DNA of 64,000 bases. Source: Anaerolineales bacterium. Its GTDB lineage: Bacteria; Chloroflexota; Anaerolineae; 4572-78; J111. This document shows positions 8,272 to 17,934 of the stretch, piece by piece. Location of the stretch: the NCBI GenBank assembly GCA_015075185.1, contig JABTUW010000002.1:806001-870000 (forward strand). Reading direction: 5' to 3'. Below the pieces are notes generated by a model. That model had not been told where the DNA came from. It ran no database searches and saw nothing but the letters and a program-made list of their open reading frames with translations. Each line of letters starts with the position of its first letter. Position 1 is the first letter of the stretch. The position numbers and the translations under genes are program-made.

Positions 8272-9492
8272 ATGAGAATTGCTTTTGTAGTTTCTAAGTT
8301 TCCAGTTTTATCTGAAACTGCTGTACTTAATCAAGTCACCGGATTATTACAGCGTAACCATCAAGTTGACCTTTACGCTCTTGAGGGAATATACAATGAA
8401 TCTGAAGCGCATGGCGATGTAGCCAAATATCAATTATTAAATCGCACTTTTTCTCTAAATGTCTCATCAAATAGATCTTTATCTTTACTAAAGGGCATCA
8501 ATTTTATCTTTAAAAATCTTCTAACGAAACCCGTAAAGTTGGAGCTATCAAAAGGTTTCAATAGAAAAACCGCGGTAACCCTTTTGAGATTGAGCCAGGC
8601 TAAGGTCCTTCTATGCAACGGTCCATATGATATAATTCATTGTCATTACGGTACCATTGGCCGATGGATGCTCTTTTTAAAGGAGAGCCATATTTCCAAC
8701 AGTAAACTTGTAGTGGCCTTTCACGGCTTCGACCTTTCTCTTTATTTGAAGAAATACGGTGAGCAAGTTTATCAGGAGCTTTTCTTAAAAGGAGATTTGT
8801 TTCTACCGGTCAGTGAACGGTGGAAAAACAGATTGATTGAATTGGGATGTAGTCCGCAGAAAATTGTAGTGCACCGAGCCGGAATAAATGTGGATTGTTT
8901 CTCTTTTAACGCAAGAAGACCTAAAACTGATGGCAAAGTACAATTACTCACGGTGGGCCGATTAGTTGAAAAGAAAGGATTGGAATATGCCGTTCAAGCT
9001 GTGGCCAGGGTGCTCAAAAGGTATCCCAACCTGGACTACATGATAGTTGGCGATGGCCCTCTCCGCGATAGCCTGGCTAGCTCAATCAAAGAACTGGGCC
9101 TTGAAAGACATATTCAGTTGGTTGGCTGGAAAAAACAGGAAGAGGTTGCCGTTCTATTGCAGGAAGCAGATTTATTCCTATCGCCCAGTGTGACGAGTCA
9201 AGACGGTGATCAGGAAGGTATTCCAGCTACCCTGATGGAAGCGATGGCCCGAGGATTGCCTGTACTGAGTACTTACCACAGCGGCATCCCGGAGTTAGTC
9301 GAAGACGGAAAATCGGGCTTTTTAGTGCCGGAGCGAGATGTAGAGGCTCTAACTACAAAATTAACTTATCTGTTGGATCATCCAGAATGTTGGCCAGAAA
9401 TGGGGTATGCCGGACGCAAATATGTGGAGGCACACTATGACCTCAATAAATTGAATGACCGACTGGTACACCTATATCAACAACTCCTCTGA
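8272..9492 (+). CDS. Glycosyltransferase family 4
   Basis: This 406-residue GT-B fold enzyme starts RIAFVVSKFPVLSETAVLNQ, the N-terminal signature of the colanic-acid WcaL/AmsK-like GT4 branch. The C-terminal donor domain contains LLTVGRLVEKKGLEYAV (about 222-240) and the EX7E-type segment EGIPATLMEAMARGLPVL (about 318-336), where the two Glu residues contact the nucleotide sugar. It should add a sugar to the lipid-linked repeat unit on the cytoplasmic side. The first third is more AT-rich than neighbouring genes. The start ATG at 8272 has a GAGAGG ribosome binding site a few bases upstream. Confidence 0.9.
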   Translation: MRIAFVVSKFPVLSETAVLNQVTGLLQRNHQVDLYALEGIYNESEAHGDVAKYQLLNRTFSLNVSSNRSLSLLKGINFIFKNLLTKPVKLELSKGFNRKTAVTLLRLSQAKVLLCNGPYDIIHCHYGTIGRWMLFLKESHISNSKLVVAFHGFDLSLYLKKYGEQVYQELFLKGDLFLPVSERWKNRLIELGCSPQKIVVHRAGINVDCFSFNARRPKTDGKVQLLTVGRLVEKKGLEYAVQAVARVLKRYPNLDYMIVGDGPLRDSLASSIKELGLERHIQLVGWKKQEEVAVLLQEADLFLSPSVTSQDGDQEGIPATLMEAMARGLPVLSTYHSGIPELVEDGKSGFLVPERDVEALTTKLTYLLDHPECWPEMGYAGRKYVEAHYDLNKLNDRLVHLYQQLL

Positions 9493-9493
9493 A

Positions 9494-10171
9494 ATGATAC
9501 AGCCTAAAAAAAATCAGTTAAGAAAATACAATTGGCTGGTCCGACGGATTCGTACGGAAACACTGGCCGAAAAAATAAAAAAATACGCTTCGGGAACTCT
9601 GGTAGATATTGGTTGTGGTGAAAAACCTTATACTGCATTGACCCAGGACGTGGTGACCCGGCACATTGGCGTAGATCATCCGGATACACGTCATAATCAA
9701 AGGAATATCAATATCTTTGCCTCAGCTTACAATACCACCCTACCTAACGCCTCAGCAGATACTGTCCTTTGTACAGCCGTGTTAGAACATTTAGAGCAGC
9801 CTAAAGAGGCCATCCAAGAGATGTATCGTATCCTGAAATGTGGTGGATACGTAATTCTTACCGCTCCCTTCTTCTGGCATTTGCATGAAGAACCCCGCGA
9901 TTTTTATCGTTACAGCAAATACGGATTGGAGTATCTGTTTACTAAAGCTGGATTTCAAATAGTAGAAATTACCCCTTTGTCCGGGTTTGTGGTAACTTTT
10001 GCGCAGGAACTCTGCTATTTTTTGGAACGATTTCGCTATCGCAGGTATTTGACTTGGCCAATTTCGGTGATGCAGTTTCTCATCCAGTGGATAGCTTATC
10101 GGCTACATCGGTGGGATAAATCGTATGGTTTTACTTGGTTGTATTTAGTAGTAGCACAGAAGAGAAATTAG
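9494..10171 (+). CDS. Class I SAM-dependent methyltransferase
   Basis: This is a small cytoplasmic methyltransferase of about 225 residues. It shows GTLVDIGCGEKPY (SAM motif I), an acidic GVDHPD segment (motif II) and ADTVLCTAVLEHLEQP (motif IV), followed by the MYRILKCGGYVILTAPF segment of the Methyltransf_11 group. The substrate is probably a sugar or glycan intermediate. The frame is open back to 9455, which would overlap the glycosyltransferase by 38 bases; I chose the ATG at 9494 because it falls two bases after that gene's stop and precedes the conserved region. The ribosome binding site is poor in either case. Confidence 0.8.
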   Translation: MIQPKKNQLRKYNWLVRRIRTETLAEKIKKYASGTLVDIGCGEKPYTALTQDVVTRHIGVDHPDTRHNQRNINIFASAYNTTLPNASADTVLCTAVLEHLEQPKEAIQEMYRILKCGGYVILTAPFFWHLHEEPRDFYRYSKYGLEYLFTKAGFQIVEITPLSGFVVTFAQELCYFLERFRYRRYLTWPISVMQFLIQWIAYRLHRWDKSYGFTWLYLVVAQKRN

Positions 10172-10279
10172 GGAAGCATCCTCAAAGAATTTACCTCTTA
10201 TTGTAAGATTAACACCCTGAAAGTGTACCCTCCAATAAGTTTTGACAACCAAAACCGGGAATGGTAGCGGCAACCTTTA

Positions 10280-11266
10280 ATGCTTATTAATTATAAACCT
10301 GAATCACGGCAGTCTCCAATCTTCATCCTGGGAATAACACCAAGGAGTGGTACAAATTTCTTGCAGGACCTGCTAGTACTGCATCCTCATTGCCAACCTG
10401 GCCTTGCCGGTGAGGATTTTCTAACGGTTCACTCTGACTTGCTGCTGAAATACGTTAAGTCCGTTAGCAATGAATGGAAGCCTCACTGGAAAATTAAGAA
10501 ATATATAGACCAGCCGGAGCAGCTTGTTCTTCAGCATTTGGGCGAAGGGCTGGTTTCATTTCTCAACTTAAGGGTTGGACCGGACGTGACCACGGAGAAT
10601 GAAACCATTCTAGACCAATCACCTCTGAAACGATTGGTCAGCAAAACGCCCAGTGTAGAAAAATTGCCCAATTTTTTTACCCTCTTTCCGCAGGTACACC
10701 TGATTATCCTCGTTCGTGATGGGCGTGCAGTCGTTGAGTCGGCCAAGAGTACTTTTAATTGGAATACGGAAGTAGTAATCCATAAATGGGCCAATGCGGC
10801 CAGAACAATCCTTGAATTTGAGCGACAAACATCTCATTCTGACTATCGCTATCTTATCGTTAGATATGAGGATGTATACCAGGAAACTGAAAAGGAGCTG
10901 AAGAGAATATTTTCATTTCTTGACCTCGATCCAGATTGTTATGACTTTGAGAAAGCCGCCAGTTTGCCTGTCAGAGGCTCTTCCGAACTGCGCAGGCAGG
11001 GGAAAGTTCACTGGAATCCAGTAGAAAGACCTCCGGATTTTGACCCCCTCAATCGTTGGAGTGATTGGAGTCAGGCCCAACGCCGAAGGTTTAACTGGCT
11101 TGCCGGAGAGTATCTGGTCTACTTTGGTTATTGCCAGCCAGACGAATTGAAAGTTTCATTTTTCTGGCGAATTTGGAATTTTATCCTGGATGTCAAATGG
11201 TTGCTCCGCTCCCTATTGGCTCGTACAAAGCGGTTTTTGATGGAAAAATTTGCTCATCAGGATTAA
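10280..11266 (+). CDS. Sulfotransferase family protein (second)
   Basis: The 328-residue protein has a PAPS-binding loop at residues about 18-30 (G-I-T-P-R-S-G-T-N-F-L) and the 3'-phosphate segment LIILVRDGRAVVESAKSTF near 140-158, then YLIVRYEDVY near 192. These are the three conserved blocks of the Sulfotransfer_1/3 families. It is only distantly similar to the first sulfotransferase (5016), so it probably has a different acceptor. The C-terminal 40 residues are basic and hydrophobic and may associate with the membrane. It follows a 108-base gap with no clear promoter and precedes a glycosyltransferase by three bases. Confidence 0.85.
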   Translation: MLINYKPESRQSPIFILGITPRSGTNFLQDLLVLHPHCQPGLAGEDFLTVHSDLLLKYVKSVSNEWKPHWKIKKYIDQPEQLVLQHLGEGLVSFLNLRVGPDVTTENETILDQSPLKRLVSKTPSVEKLPNFFTLFPQVHLIILVRDGRAVVESAKSTFNWNTEVVIHKWANAARTILEFERQTSHSDYRYLIVRYEDVYQETEKELKRIFSFLDLDPDCYDFEKAASLPVRGSSELRRQGKVHWNPVERPPDFDPLNRWSDWSQAQRRRFNWLAGEYLVYFGYCQPDELKVSFFWRIWNFILDVKWLLRSLLARTKRFLMEKFAHQD

Positions 11267-11269
11267 GAG

Positions 11270-12412
11270 ATGAGATCCCCTACTGTCTCGGTAATCATTC
11301 CAGTCTACAACCAAGCGCAATTTATCGGTCAGACAATTGATAGTGTCTTGGCCCAGACCTTTAGCGATTACGAAATTATTGTCGTTGATGATGCCTCTAC
11401 CGATAATACGGCCAAGATTCTGGCTGGTTATGGCGACTGCCTTCGGGTTATTACTTTAAAAACCAATACTGGGCCAGCCATAACCCGTAACATCGCTTTG
11501 GGTGTCGCTCAAGGAGAGTTTATAGCTTTTCTAGACTCCGATGACATGTGGTATCTACGACGCCTTGATATTACGGTTTCTTATCTAAGAAAAAATCTTA
11601 ATGTTGATCTTGTTTGTGGCGCTTGGGATCATATAGACGAAGCGGGCCGGACTATTGAAAAGCTAAATCAACCCTCTAATTACCAACCTCAAGTAGATAT
11701 TGATTTTTTGCGCACCCTGGTCGTCAGGGGTAACTTACTTGCCACCAGTGCTTTGTTAATCAGGCGGAAATGCTTTGAATGTTGTGGGTTGTTTGACACA
11801 AATTTGAAGCGATCTATGGATTGGGATTTATGGTTGCGTATGGCTGCGCATGGGCATAAAATCGCCATGATTGACCAGCCAGTCTCCCGCTACCGGCGCC
11901 ATCAGACGAACTTAACCCTAAATCCGCAGCGCATGGAAGAAGCCACCAGGCAAGTATTGGTCAAATTATTTTCCAATGACCAACTAGCCGTCCGCCTGGC
12001 AGATTTACAGGAGCATGCTTATATCGACTCCTGGCTGCGTCTTGCGGGATTGGCTCACGAAGCGGGTTTGGAGAAAGATACGCACCGGTTTATACAGATG
12101 GCCAGAGAGCTTTATCCAAAAGCTGTCCCAAACTATGCCTTAAGCTTCAATTATCTTGAGAAATTGTTTTTACTTCCCGCTGCCGAAGAGTTTATGCTTA
12201 TGATCGCGACGGCAATGCCAGAAGTCAGGCCGCTCTATTCTTGGATGATGATGCGCAGATATTTGCAAAAGGGTGATTATAAGTCGGCTTCATTAAAATT
12301 GTGTAAATTGGCAGCGAGTCGCCCTGGCTGGCTACTGGAAAAAGCAACCCGAAGAATTCGCCGAGAACTGGTTTTGGTGCGAAATAAAAGTGTTTCCATA
12401 AGGCTAAATTAA
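11270..12412 (+). CDS. Glycosyltransferase family 2
   Basis: This 380-residue protein begins with the GT-A fold signature VSVIIPVYNQAQFIGQTIDS, then IIVVDDASTDNT (nucleotide binding) and FLDSDDMW, the DXD-type metal site near residue 90. DWDLWLRMAAHGH near 185 matches the acceptor-side ED-like motif. The last 130 residues form a helical extension common in polysaccharide-cluster GT2 enzymes. It should transfer a sugar from a nucleotide donor in the cytoplasm. The ATG at 11270 lies three bases after the sulfotransferase stop. Confidence 0.9.
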   Translation: MRSPTVSVIIPVYNQAQFIGQTIDSVLAQTFSDYEIIVVDDASTDNTAKILAGYGDCLRVITLKTNTGPAITRNIALGVAQGEFIAFLDSDDMWYLRRLDITVSYLRKNLNVDLVCGAWDHIDEAGRTIEKLNQPSNYQPQVDIDFLRTLVVRGNLLATSALLIRRKCFECCGLFDTNLKRSMDWDLWLRMAAHGHKIAMIDQPVSRYRRHQTNLTLNPQRMEEATRQVLVKLFSNDQLAVRLADLQEHAYIDSWLRLAGLAHEAGLEKDTHRFIQMARELYPKAVPNYALSFNYLEKLFLLPAAEEFMLMIATAMPEVRPLYSWMMMRRYLQKGDYKSASLKLCKLAASRPGWLLEKATRRIRRELVLVRNKSVSIRLN

Positions 12413-12415
12413 GAG

Positions 12416-13321
12416 TTGTTAATTCCTGTGAGTGCTTGTGTCTGCGCTATTGTGGTTACCTATAACCGCAAAATACTTTTGCAAGAATGCCTCGATGCTC
12501 TCTTGGCTCAAACTCACCCACCCGACAGAATTCTGGTCATTGATAATGCTTCAGCCGACGGCACGGCTGAAGCGTTACGAACTAATGGATATTTGGAAAA
12601 AAAGTTAATAGAATATATCGGTCTTCCTCTCAATATCGGCGGTGCCGGTGGCTTTCACGAAGGAATAAAGCGGGCTTACCAACAGGGGTTTGACTGGTTG
12701 TGGCTAATGGATGACGACTCAATCCCGGAGGTTGATGCCCTGGCTCAACTATTTAAGGCTCATCGTCAATTTGATGAGGCTAACCGGCCCACTTTACTGG
12801 CCAGTAAAGTGGTCTGGACAGATGGCTCGCTGCATCCGATGAATCCGCCTATCGTAAAGGTGGCCGCCCCCGAAAGTTTATTGTTAGCGGCTCAACATGC
12901 GACTGCATCCATACGTTGCAATACTTTTGTATCTCTATTGTTGCACCGCTCACTGGTTGAAAAGTATGGTTTGCCGGTTGCCGATTACTTCATTTGGTCC
13001 GATGATATAGAATACACTGCCCGCATTTTACGATATGAGTTTGGAGTTGTAGTCCCCACTAGTGTGGTTTGGCACAAAACAGCCAAAAAATACACCCATA
13101 TGAATGATGCGGGTCCCAGATATTATTATCATCTGCGCAACAATCTCTGGATCATAACCCGCAGTCAGGCATTTTCTAGAAAGGAAAAGATCAAAGAAAC
13201 ACTCCGTATCATATCCGAAATTCCAGTTTATCTGGTCCGTTCATCTCTTAAATGGAGCAGCTTACGCGCTGTAACTTTTGGGCTTATAGACGGTATATTT
13301 AAGTCGCCAAAAAAACAATAA
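12416..13321 (+). CDS. Glycosyltransferase family 2 (rhamnosyl/galactofuranosyl-like)
   Basis: This 301-residue enzyme has CAIVVTYNRKILLQECLDAL, then ILVIDNASADGTAE and WLWLMDDDS, where DDD is the metal-binding motif. NIGGAGGFHEGIKRA is the hallmark of the GT2 branch that includes GlfT galactofuranosyltransferases and rhamnosyltransferases. A galactofuranosyl role would agree with the adjacent UDP-galactopyranose-mutase-like gene, but this is inference. The start is uncertain: TTG at 12416 or GTG at 12428. It begins three bases after the preceding gene. Confidence 0.85.
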   Translation: MLIPVSACVCAIVVTYNRKILLQECLDALLAQTHPPDRILVIDNASADGTAEALRTNGYLEKKLIEYIGLPLNIGGAGGFHEGIKRAYQQGFDWLWLMDDDSIPEVDALAQLFKAHRQFDEANRPTLLASKVVWTDGSLHPMNPPIVKVAAPESLLLAAQHATASIRCNTFVSLLLHRSLVEKYGLPVADYFIWSDDIEYTARILRYEFGVVVPTSVVWHKTAKKYTHMNDAGPRYYYHLRNNLWIITRSQAFSRKEKIKETLRIISEIPVYLVRSSLKWSSLRAVTFGLIDGIFKSPKKQ

Positions 13322-13339
13322 AGTTTTGAGAGGATTATA

Positions 13340-14650
13340 TTGTTGAAAAATCAGATTTATATTCTGGGCGCCGGCATAACAGGCCTCGCCGCCGGATTAG
13401 CCTCGGGTCTGCCAGTCTACGAAGCTGCCCAAACCCCTGGCGGGATTTGCTCCTCTTACTACGTCCGGCCCAAAAGCCAGGAACGACTCTCAATAGCTCC
13501 TGCTGACGATGAAGCCTACCACTTTGAGCTAGGCGGTGGCCATTGGATTTTTGGCGGCGACCCGGTGGTGCTGCACTTTATTCGTTCTCTAACCCCGGTT
13601 AAATCATATCAACGGCATTCAGCCGTCTTCTTTGCCGGGCAGAATCTCTATGTGCCATATCCTTTGCAGAATCATCTGGGCCATTTAGGGCCGGAAATAG
13701 CCACCAGGGCGCTCGATGAAATGTTAACTACGCCTAAAGGCAGCCCTAAAACAATGGCTGACGCCTTAAGGCAGGATTTCGGGCCGACGCTGACTGAACA
13801 TTTTTTTGGCCCTTTTCATGACTTGTATACCGCCGGTTTGTGGACCCGGATTGCCCCTCAAGATGGTTACAAGTCTCCGGTCAATGTCTCCCTGGCCTTG
13901 CAGGGTGCTTTTGGCCAGACTCCGCCGGTGGGCTATAACGCAACGTTCGTGTATCCGGAGGTTGGACTCAACACCCTGGCCGCGCGGATGGCTGAGAAGT
14001 GTCACATTAATTATAACAAACAAGTCGTGCAGATTGATGTGCACCGGCAAGTCATTCACTTTGCCGATGGCGCTACTGCACCCTATGACGCGCTGATTTC
14101 CACCCTCCCTTTGAACAAAGTTACGATCATGACCGGCCTGGAGGTCAGCGTTCCGCCCGACCCTTACACTTCCGTTTTGGTTTTGAACATCGGTGCGATC
14201 CGCGGCCCTCATTGCCCCACCGATCATTGGCTTTATAATCCGGACGCCCAGTCCGGCTTTCATCGCGTTGGTTTTTACAGCAACGTGGATGTTTCTTTCT
14301 TGCCTAAATCGGCCCGGACAAGCAACGACCGGGTCAGCATTTACGTAGAGCGGGCTTACCTGGGTGGAGAACAGCCCTCTGAGCAAGAAGTTAAAACTTA
14401 TACCCAGGCCGTAATTGAGGAACTGCAAACCTGGCAATTTATTGACGAGATTGAAGTGGTTGATCCCACCTGGATTGACGTAGCCTATACCTGGTCGTGG
14501 CCCGGCTCGTCGTGGCGGGTTAGAGCCTTGAAACACCTGGAAGAATGCAATATTTTTCAGGTAGGTCGTTATGGGCGTTGGATTTTTCAGGGGATTGCCG
14601 ACTCGATTAAAGATGGTTTTGTGGTTGGCGGCGCTTTTAAGATCAGCTAG
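13340..14650 (+). CDS. FAD-dependent oxidoreductase, UDP-galactopyranose mutase / amine-oxidase-like
   Basis: The 436-residue protein opens with a dinucleotide-binding fold, YILGAGITGLAAGLA (G-x-G-x-x-G), followed by an acidic strand end (VYEAAQTPGGICSSY). FELGGGHWIFGGDP and DALISTLPLNKV are typical of the NAD(P)-binding Rossmann/flavin amine oxidase group that includes UDP-galactopyranose mutase and protoporphyrinogen-oxidase-like enzymes. Such genes in polysaccharide clusters often make UDP-galactofuranose or act on nucleotide sugars. It sits between two GT2 genes of the galactofuranosyl/rhamnosyl type. The start is TTG at 13340 (a second TTG follows directly), supported by a GAGAGGA ribosome binding site. 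Exact substrate unproven. Confidence 0.75.
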   Translation: MLKNQIYILGAGITGLAAGLASGLPVYEAAQTPGGICSSYYVRPKSQERLSIAPADDEAYHFELGGGHWIFGGDPVVLHFIRSLTPVKSYQRHSAVFFAGQNLYVPYPLQNHLGHLGPEIATRALDEMLTTPKGSPKTMADALRQDFGPTLTEHFFGPFHDLYTAGLWTRIAPQDGYKSPVNVSLALQGAFGQTPPVGYNATFVYPEVGLNTLAARMAEKCHINYNKQVVQIDVHRQVIHFADGATAPYDALISTLPLNKVTIMTGLEVSVPPDPYTSVLVLNIGAIRGPHCPTDHWLYNPDAQSGFHRVGFYSNVDVSFLPKSARTSNDRVSIYVERAYLGGEQPSEQEVKTYTQAVIEELQTWQFIDEIEVVDPTWIDVAYTWSWPGSSWRVRALKHLEECNIFQVGRYGRWIFQGIADSIKDGFVVGGAFKIS

Positions 14651-14677
14651 CCACCAAAAAGATGCGGGCTTGAAAAA

Positions 14678-15625
14678 TTGGTTGATGAAAACAAGGACTA
14701 TCCTCTTACAACCGATCAGAAAACAGTTGCGGCCATAATTGTCACCTGGAACAAACGGGCCGAGGTGCTGCGCTGTCTTGATTCGGTGTTGGCCTCAACG
14801 CATCCAATTCATGCTATAATCGTTGTAGATAATGCCTCAAACGATGGCACAGCGGAAGCCATTAAAGAGGAGTTTGGTGCTGTTCATTTAATTGTCAATT
14901 CGAGCAACAAAGGCGGTAGCGGCGGGTTCTATGACGGCATCAACGTTGCCTTGTGTTATCACACTGATTATTTGTGGCTGTTAGATAATGATGTTATTGT
15001 GGCCCCGAATACACTGAGCCAACTGCTTCTGGTCGCTCAATCCGAGCCAAAAACAGGCATTGTCGGCTCTAAAATTTATTTTGCCCAAACCCCGGAGATA
15101 ATTTGGAGTATGGGGGCCAGGGTAAACTCCTGGTTAGCTCAAATTTCGGTTATGGGGGATAAAGTACGGGATGAGGGGCAATATAACCAACTGGTCGAGG
15201 TTGATTATGTGCCGATGTGTTCAATGCTTCTGGCTACCCGTGTTGTAGAAAAGATTGGTTCAGTAGATCCTGATTACTTCGTCTACGGCGATGATGCAGA
15301 TTTTTGCACTCGGGCCAGGCGGGCTGGTTTTCGGGTGTTAAGCACGCCTGCCTCAATTGCCTGGCATGACGTGACTCTAAGCAGCCAGCGCATGTCACCC
15401 TTGGCCATGTATTACTATACCCGCAACTGTATTCACTACTTTCTTAAATTCGCCCCCGTTTGGTACAAACCGGTGACCGCTGTATTATCGCTCCTATTTT
15501 TGGCCAGACGGCTAGTGGCTACGATTAAGTATTGGCCGGGTCTGGCTATGTTTGTCTGGGTTGGACAAGCCGCCTTGACCGGTTTCTTCGATGCCTGGCG
15601 TGGCAAGCGGGGAAAAGTGTATTAG
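14678..15625 (+). CDS. Glycosyltransferase family 2 (rhamnosyl/galactofuranosyl-like)
   Basis: This 315-residue GT-A enzyme shows VAAIIVTWNKRAEVLRCLDSVL, IIVVDNASNDGTAEAI, NKGGSGGFYDGINVA and WLLDNDV (metal site). The order and the GG-x-GGF motif match the protein at 12416, so the two are probably paralogues acting at successive steps. FVYGDDADFCTRARRAGF supplies the conserved acidic acceptor motif. A hydrophobic C-terminal segment (about 275-305) may bring it to the membrane. The start is TTG at 14678, with no strong ribosome binding site; the next in-frame candidates fall inside the first conserved strand. Confidence 0.85.
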   Translation: MVDENKDYPLTTDQKTVAAIIVTWNKRAEVLRCLDSVLASTHPIHAIIVVDNASNDGTAEAIKEEFGAVHLIVNSSNKGGSGGFYDGINVALCYHTDYLWLLDNDVIVAPNTLSQLLLVAQSEPKTGIVGSKIYFAQTPEIIWSMGARVNSWLAQISVMGDKVRDEGQYNQLVEVDYVPMCSMLLATRVVEKIGSVDPDYFVYGDDADFCTRARRAGFRVLSTPASIAWHDVTLSSQRMSPLAMYYYTRNCIHYFLKFAPVWYKPVTAVLSLLFLARRLVATIKYWPGLAMFVWVGQAALTGFFDAWRGKRGKVY

Positions 15626-16879
15626 ATGAGTAGCCAAACCCTCCTGATGATTGCCCCTTACCCGCCAACACCGGATACTGGAGCGGGCATTGCCATTTTT
15701 GGTGACTTGACTGAGTTGAAACGACGCGGGGTAGTTGTAGATTTAATCTGTTTCCGCTCCCACCGTCCGCTTGAAACACTGCACGAGATCAAGCAACTGT
15801 GCCGCCAGTTTATTTTGGTTGAGGGACCACCTGCTTGGTCATTAAAAACGCCGTGGCCGGCTTTGCTTCAACAGCCATTGGTGGTCGTGCGACACCAGAG
15901 TTTACTGATGCGGCAGGCTATTGCAACTCAGTTGGAATCTCATTCGTACGATGTGGCGCTGGTCGAGTTTAGTTTTATGTTTCAATACCTGTTACAGCCT
16001 GACTTGATCTTTACTCAAGACAAACAACCGTTACTCGTAGTTGACCATCTGGTGGTGACTCCAAAAGTCTATCAATATTTCCATCAGGTAGCTCCTACTC
16101 CTCTGGCCAAATTGTTTCGCCAATATGAAATACCACGCTTGAAAAAATATCTGCACAAAGTCTTATTGACCGCAGATAAACACCTCTTTGTCGGTCAAGA
16201 GGATTTGGCATACGTTCAAAATCAATTTCCTGACCTGCCAAACGAGAAATTAATCTATCGTCCAATTGGTTTGCTGTTGGAACGTTACCCTTTAGCCGAT
16301 CCGGTCCAGGCCGAACCTTTCACTCTGGGTTTCTTTGGTGCGTTTGATTGGGCCGCTAATGTAGATGCAGTGCATTATTTTGTGCGCGAGATTCTGCCCT
16401 TGATCCAGGTTCAAATGCCACAAGTCAAGTTTGTACTGGGGGGTCGGGCGGGGCCAGCCTCTATTCGGGCGTTGGCTAACCATCCTGCTGTTGAATTTGT
16501 GGGTGAAGTGGAGGACATGTTCAGCCTGGCCCAACGGGTGGCGGTCATCGTGGCGCCCTTACGAATTGGCGCTGGTACCCGTCTTAAAATCTTAGAAGCA
16601 ATGGCCTGGGGCAAACCCGTTGTAACGACCTCTATCGGCGTTGAGGGGATTGAGTGTGTAGCTGGTGAAGATCTATTGGTAGTTGACGAACCGAAGGCAT
16701 TTGCCCACACGGTCGTTACTCTGTTGAATGATCCCGTACAGCAAATTCATTTGGCTCAGGCGGGTAGGCGACGTGTTGAGTTAACCTACACGGTTCAGCA
16801 TTCGGTTGACCGGCTGCAACAGGCTCTGCAAAAACCCTCCGCCGATTTTATTTGGGATACCGCCGGTTTCGGCGCCTAG
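15626..16879 (+). CDS. Glycosyltransferase family 4
   Basis: This 417-residue GT-B enzyme begins LLMIAPYPPTPDTGAGIAIF, a typical GT4 N-terminal strand and loop. The C-terminal half has LGFFGAFDWAANVDAV, VAPLRIGAGTRLKILEAMAWGKPVV and a GVEGIEC loop, the arrangement seen in the Glyco_trans_1_4 group. It should act in the cytoplasm on the growing repeat unit. The ATG directly abuts the stop of the preceding gene (15623-15625), which indicates coupled translation. Confidence 0.9.
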   Translation: MSSQTLLMIAPYPPTPDTGAGIAIFGDLTELKRRGVVVDLICFRSHRPLETLHEIKQLCRQFILVEGPPAWSLKTPWPALLQQPLVVVRHQSLLMRQAIATQLESHSYDVALVEFSFMFQYLLQPDLIFTQDKQPLLVVDHLVVTPKVYQYFHQVAPTPLAKLFRQYEIPRLKKYLHKVLLTADKHLFVGQEDLAYVQNQFPDLPNEKLIYRPIGLLLERYPLADPVQAEPFTLGFFGAFDWAANVDAVHYFVREILPLIQVQMPQVKFVLGGRAGPASIRALANHPAVEFVGEVEDMFSLAQRVAVIVAPLRIGAGTRLKILEAMAWGKPVVTTSIGVEGIECVAGEDLLVVDEPKAFAHTVVTLLNDPVQQIHLAQAGRRRVELTYTVQHSVDRLQQALQKPSADFIWDTAGFGA

Positions 16880-16888
16880 CTTGAAAAA

Positions 16889-17911
16889 GTGGTACGTTTG
16901 AGGATGCCGAGTAGCTTACCCACTGTCACGGTAATTATGCCGGTGCTTAATGAGGCCGCGGCAATTCGCGCCAGCCTGGCCGCGGTTCTAAATCAAGATT
17001 ACCCGGCAGACCGGCTGGAGATCCTCGTCGTTGATGGCGGCTCGACGGATGAAACGCGAGCAGTCGTGCAGGAGATGATCGGCAACCGGCCCCTGGCGTA
17101 TTTACTTGATAATCCACAGCGGATTCAGGCAGAAGCGTTAAACATCGGGATTTTAGCGGCTCAGGGCGAGATTATCGTCCGGGTAGATGGTCATACTCTT
17201 ATTGCTCCCAATTATGTGAGCCATTGTGTGGATTATCTGGTTCAAGGCAAAGCGGACAACGTCGGCGGCCTGATGCGCCCGGTAGGCACAACGTACGTGG
17301 GCCGGGCAGTTGCTCTGGCCATGTCATCGCCCTTTGGGGCCGGTGATGCCAAATTTCATTACTCGGCCAGGGAGCAGTTTGTAGATACCGTTTACCTGGG
17401 CGCTTATTGGCGCAAAACTTTTGAGCAAATCGGCCTGTACGATCCGGCAGTCCACATCAACGAGGATTATGAGCTAAATTATCGCTTGCGCCAGGCTGGC
17501 GGCAAAATTTTACTCAGTCCGGCCATCCAGTCCACTTACAGCCCACGCGCTTCGTTTCCGGCCTTATGGCGGCAGTATTTCATTTACGGCCGTCAAAAAG
17601 TCCGCACTTTACAGAAACACCCCGAGTCGCTGCGCTGGCGGCAGACAGTCGCGCCGGGATTAGTCGGCGCTCTCTTAAGTACTCTGTTTGGCGGATTTTT
17701 CTGGAAGCCATTTCGCTTTTTTTTGGGCCTCGTTGTCGGATGTTATTTGCTGGCAAATTTAGTCGCGAGTACAATAGAGGCAAGGCGGGGCGGCTGGTGT
17801 TATTGGCCGGTGTTGCCCCTCATCTTTGCCACGATTCATTTTGCCTGGGGCCTGGGTTTTTGGTTTGGATTGGGGTTGACTCTCTTAAAGCCAAAACAAG
17901 AGCGTCCCTGA
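16889..17911 (+). CDS. Glycosyltransferase family 2, ExoA-like, membrane anchored
   Basis: The 340-residue protein carries VTVIMPVLNEAAAIRASLAAVL, ILVVDGGSTDETRAVV and IIVRVDGHTLIAPNYV (metal site), then VHINEDYELNYRLRQAGG, the E-D motif of processive and ExoA-like GT2 enzymes. Two or three C-terminal hydrophobic helices (about 255-330) anchor it in the membrane. ExoA of succinoglycan synthesis is the closest named relative I recognise; the actual sugar is unknown. The start is GTG at 16889 or ATG at 16904, the latter directly in front of the conserved region. Confidence 0.85.
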   Translation: MVRLRMPSSLPTVTVIMPVLNEAAAIRASLAAVLNQDYPADRLEILVVDGGSTDETRAVVQEMIGNRPLAYLLDNPQRIQAEALNIGILAAQGEIIVRVDGHTLIAPNYVSHCVDYLVQGKADNVGGLMRPVGTTYVGRAVALAMSSPFGAGDAKFHYSAREQFVDTVYLGAYWRKTFEQIGLYDPAVHINEDYELNYRLRQAGGKILLSPAIQSTYSPRASFPALWRQYFIYGRQKVRTLQKHPESLRWRQTVAPGLVGALLSTLFGGFFWKPFRFFLGLVVGCYLLANLVASTIEARRGGWCYWPVLPLIFATIHFAWGLGFWFGLGLTLLKPKQERP

Positions 17912-17934
17912 TCATTAGTAGGGCGTTTTGAGGT

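Noticed and set aside
13766..14536. Open frame of 256 codons on the minus strand inside the FAD-dependent oxidoreductase gene
   Set aside because: It is antisense to a clearly conserved coding region, lacks a family-like sequence and has no ribosome binding site.
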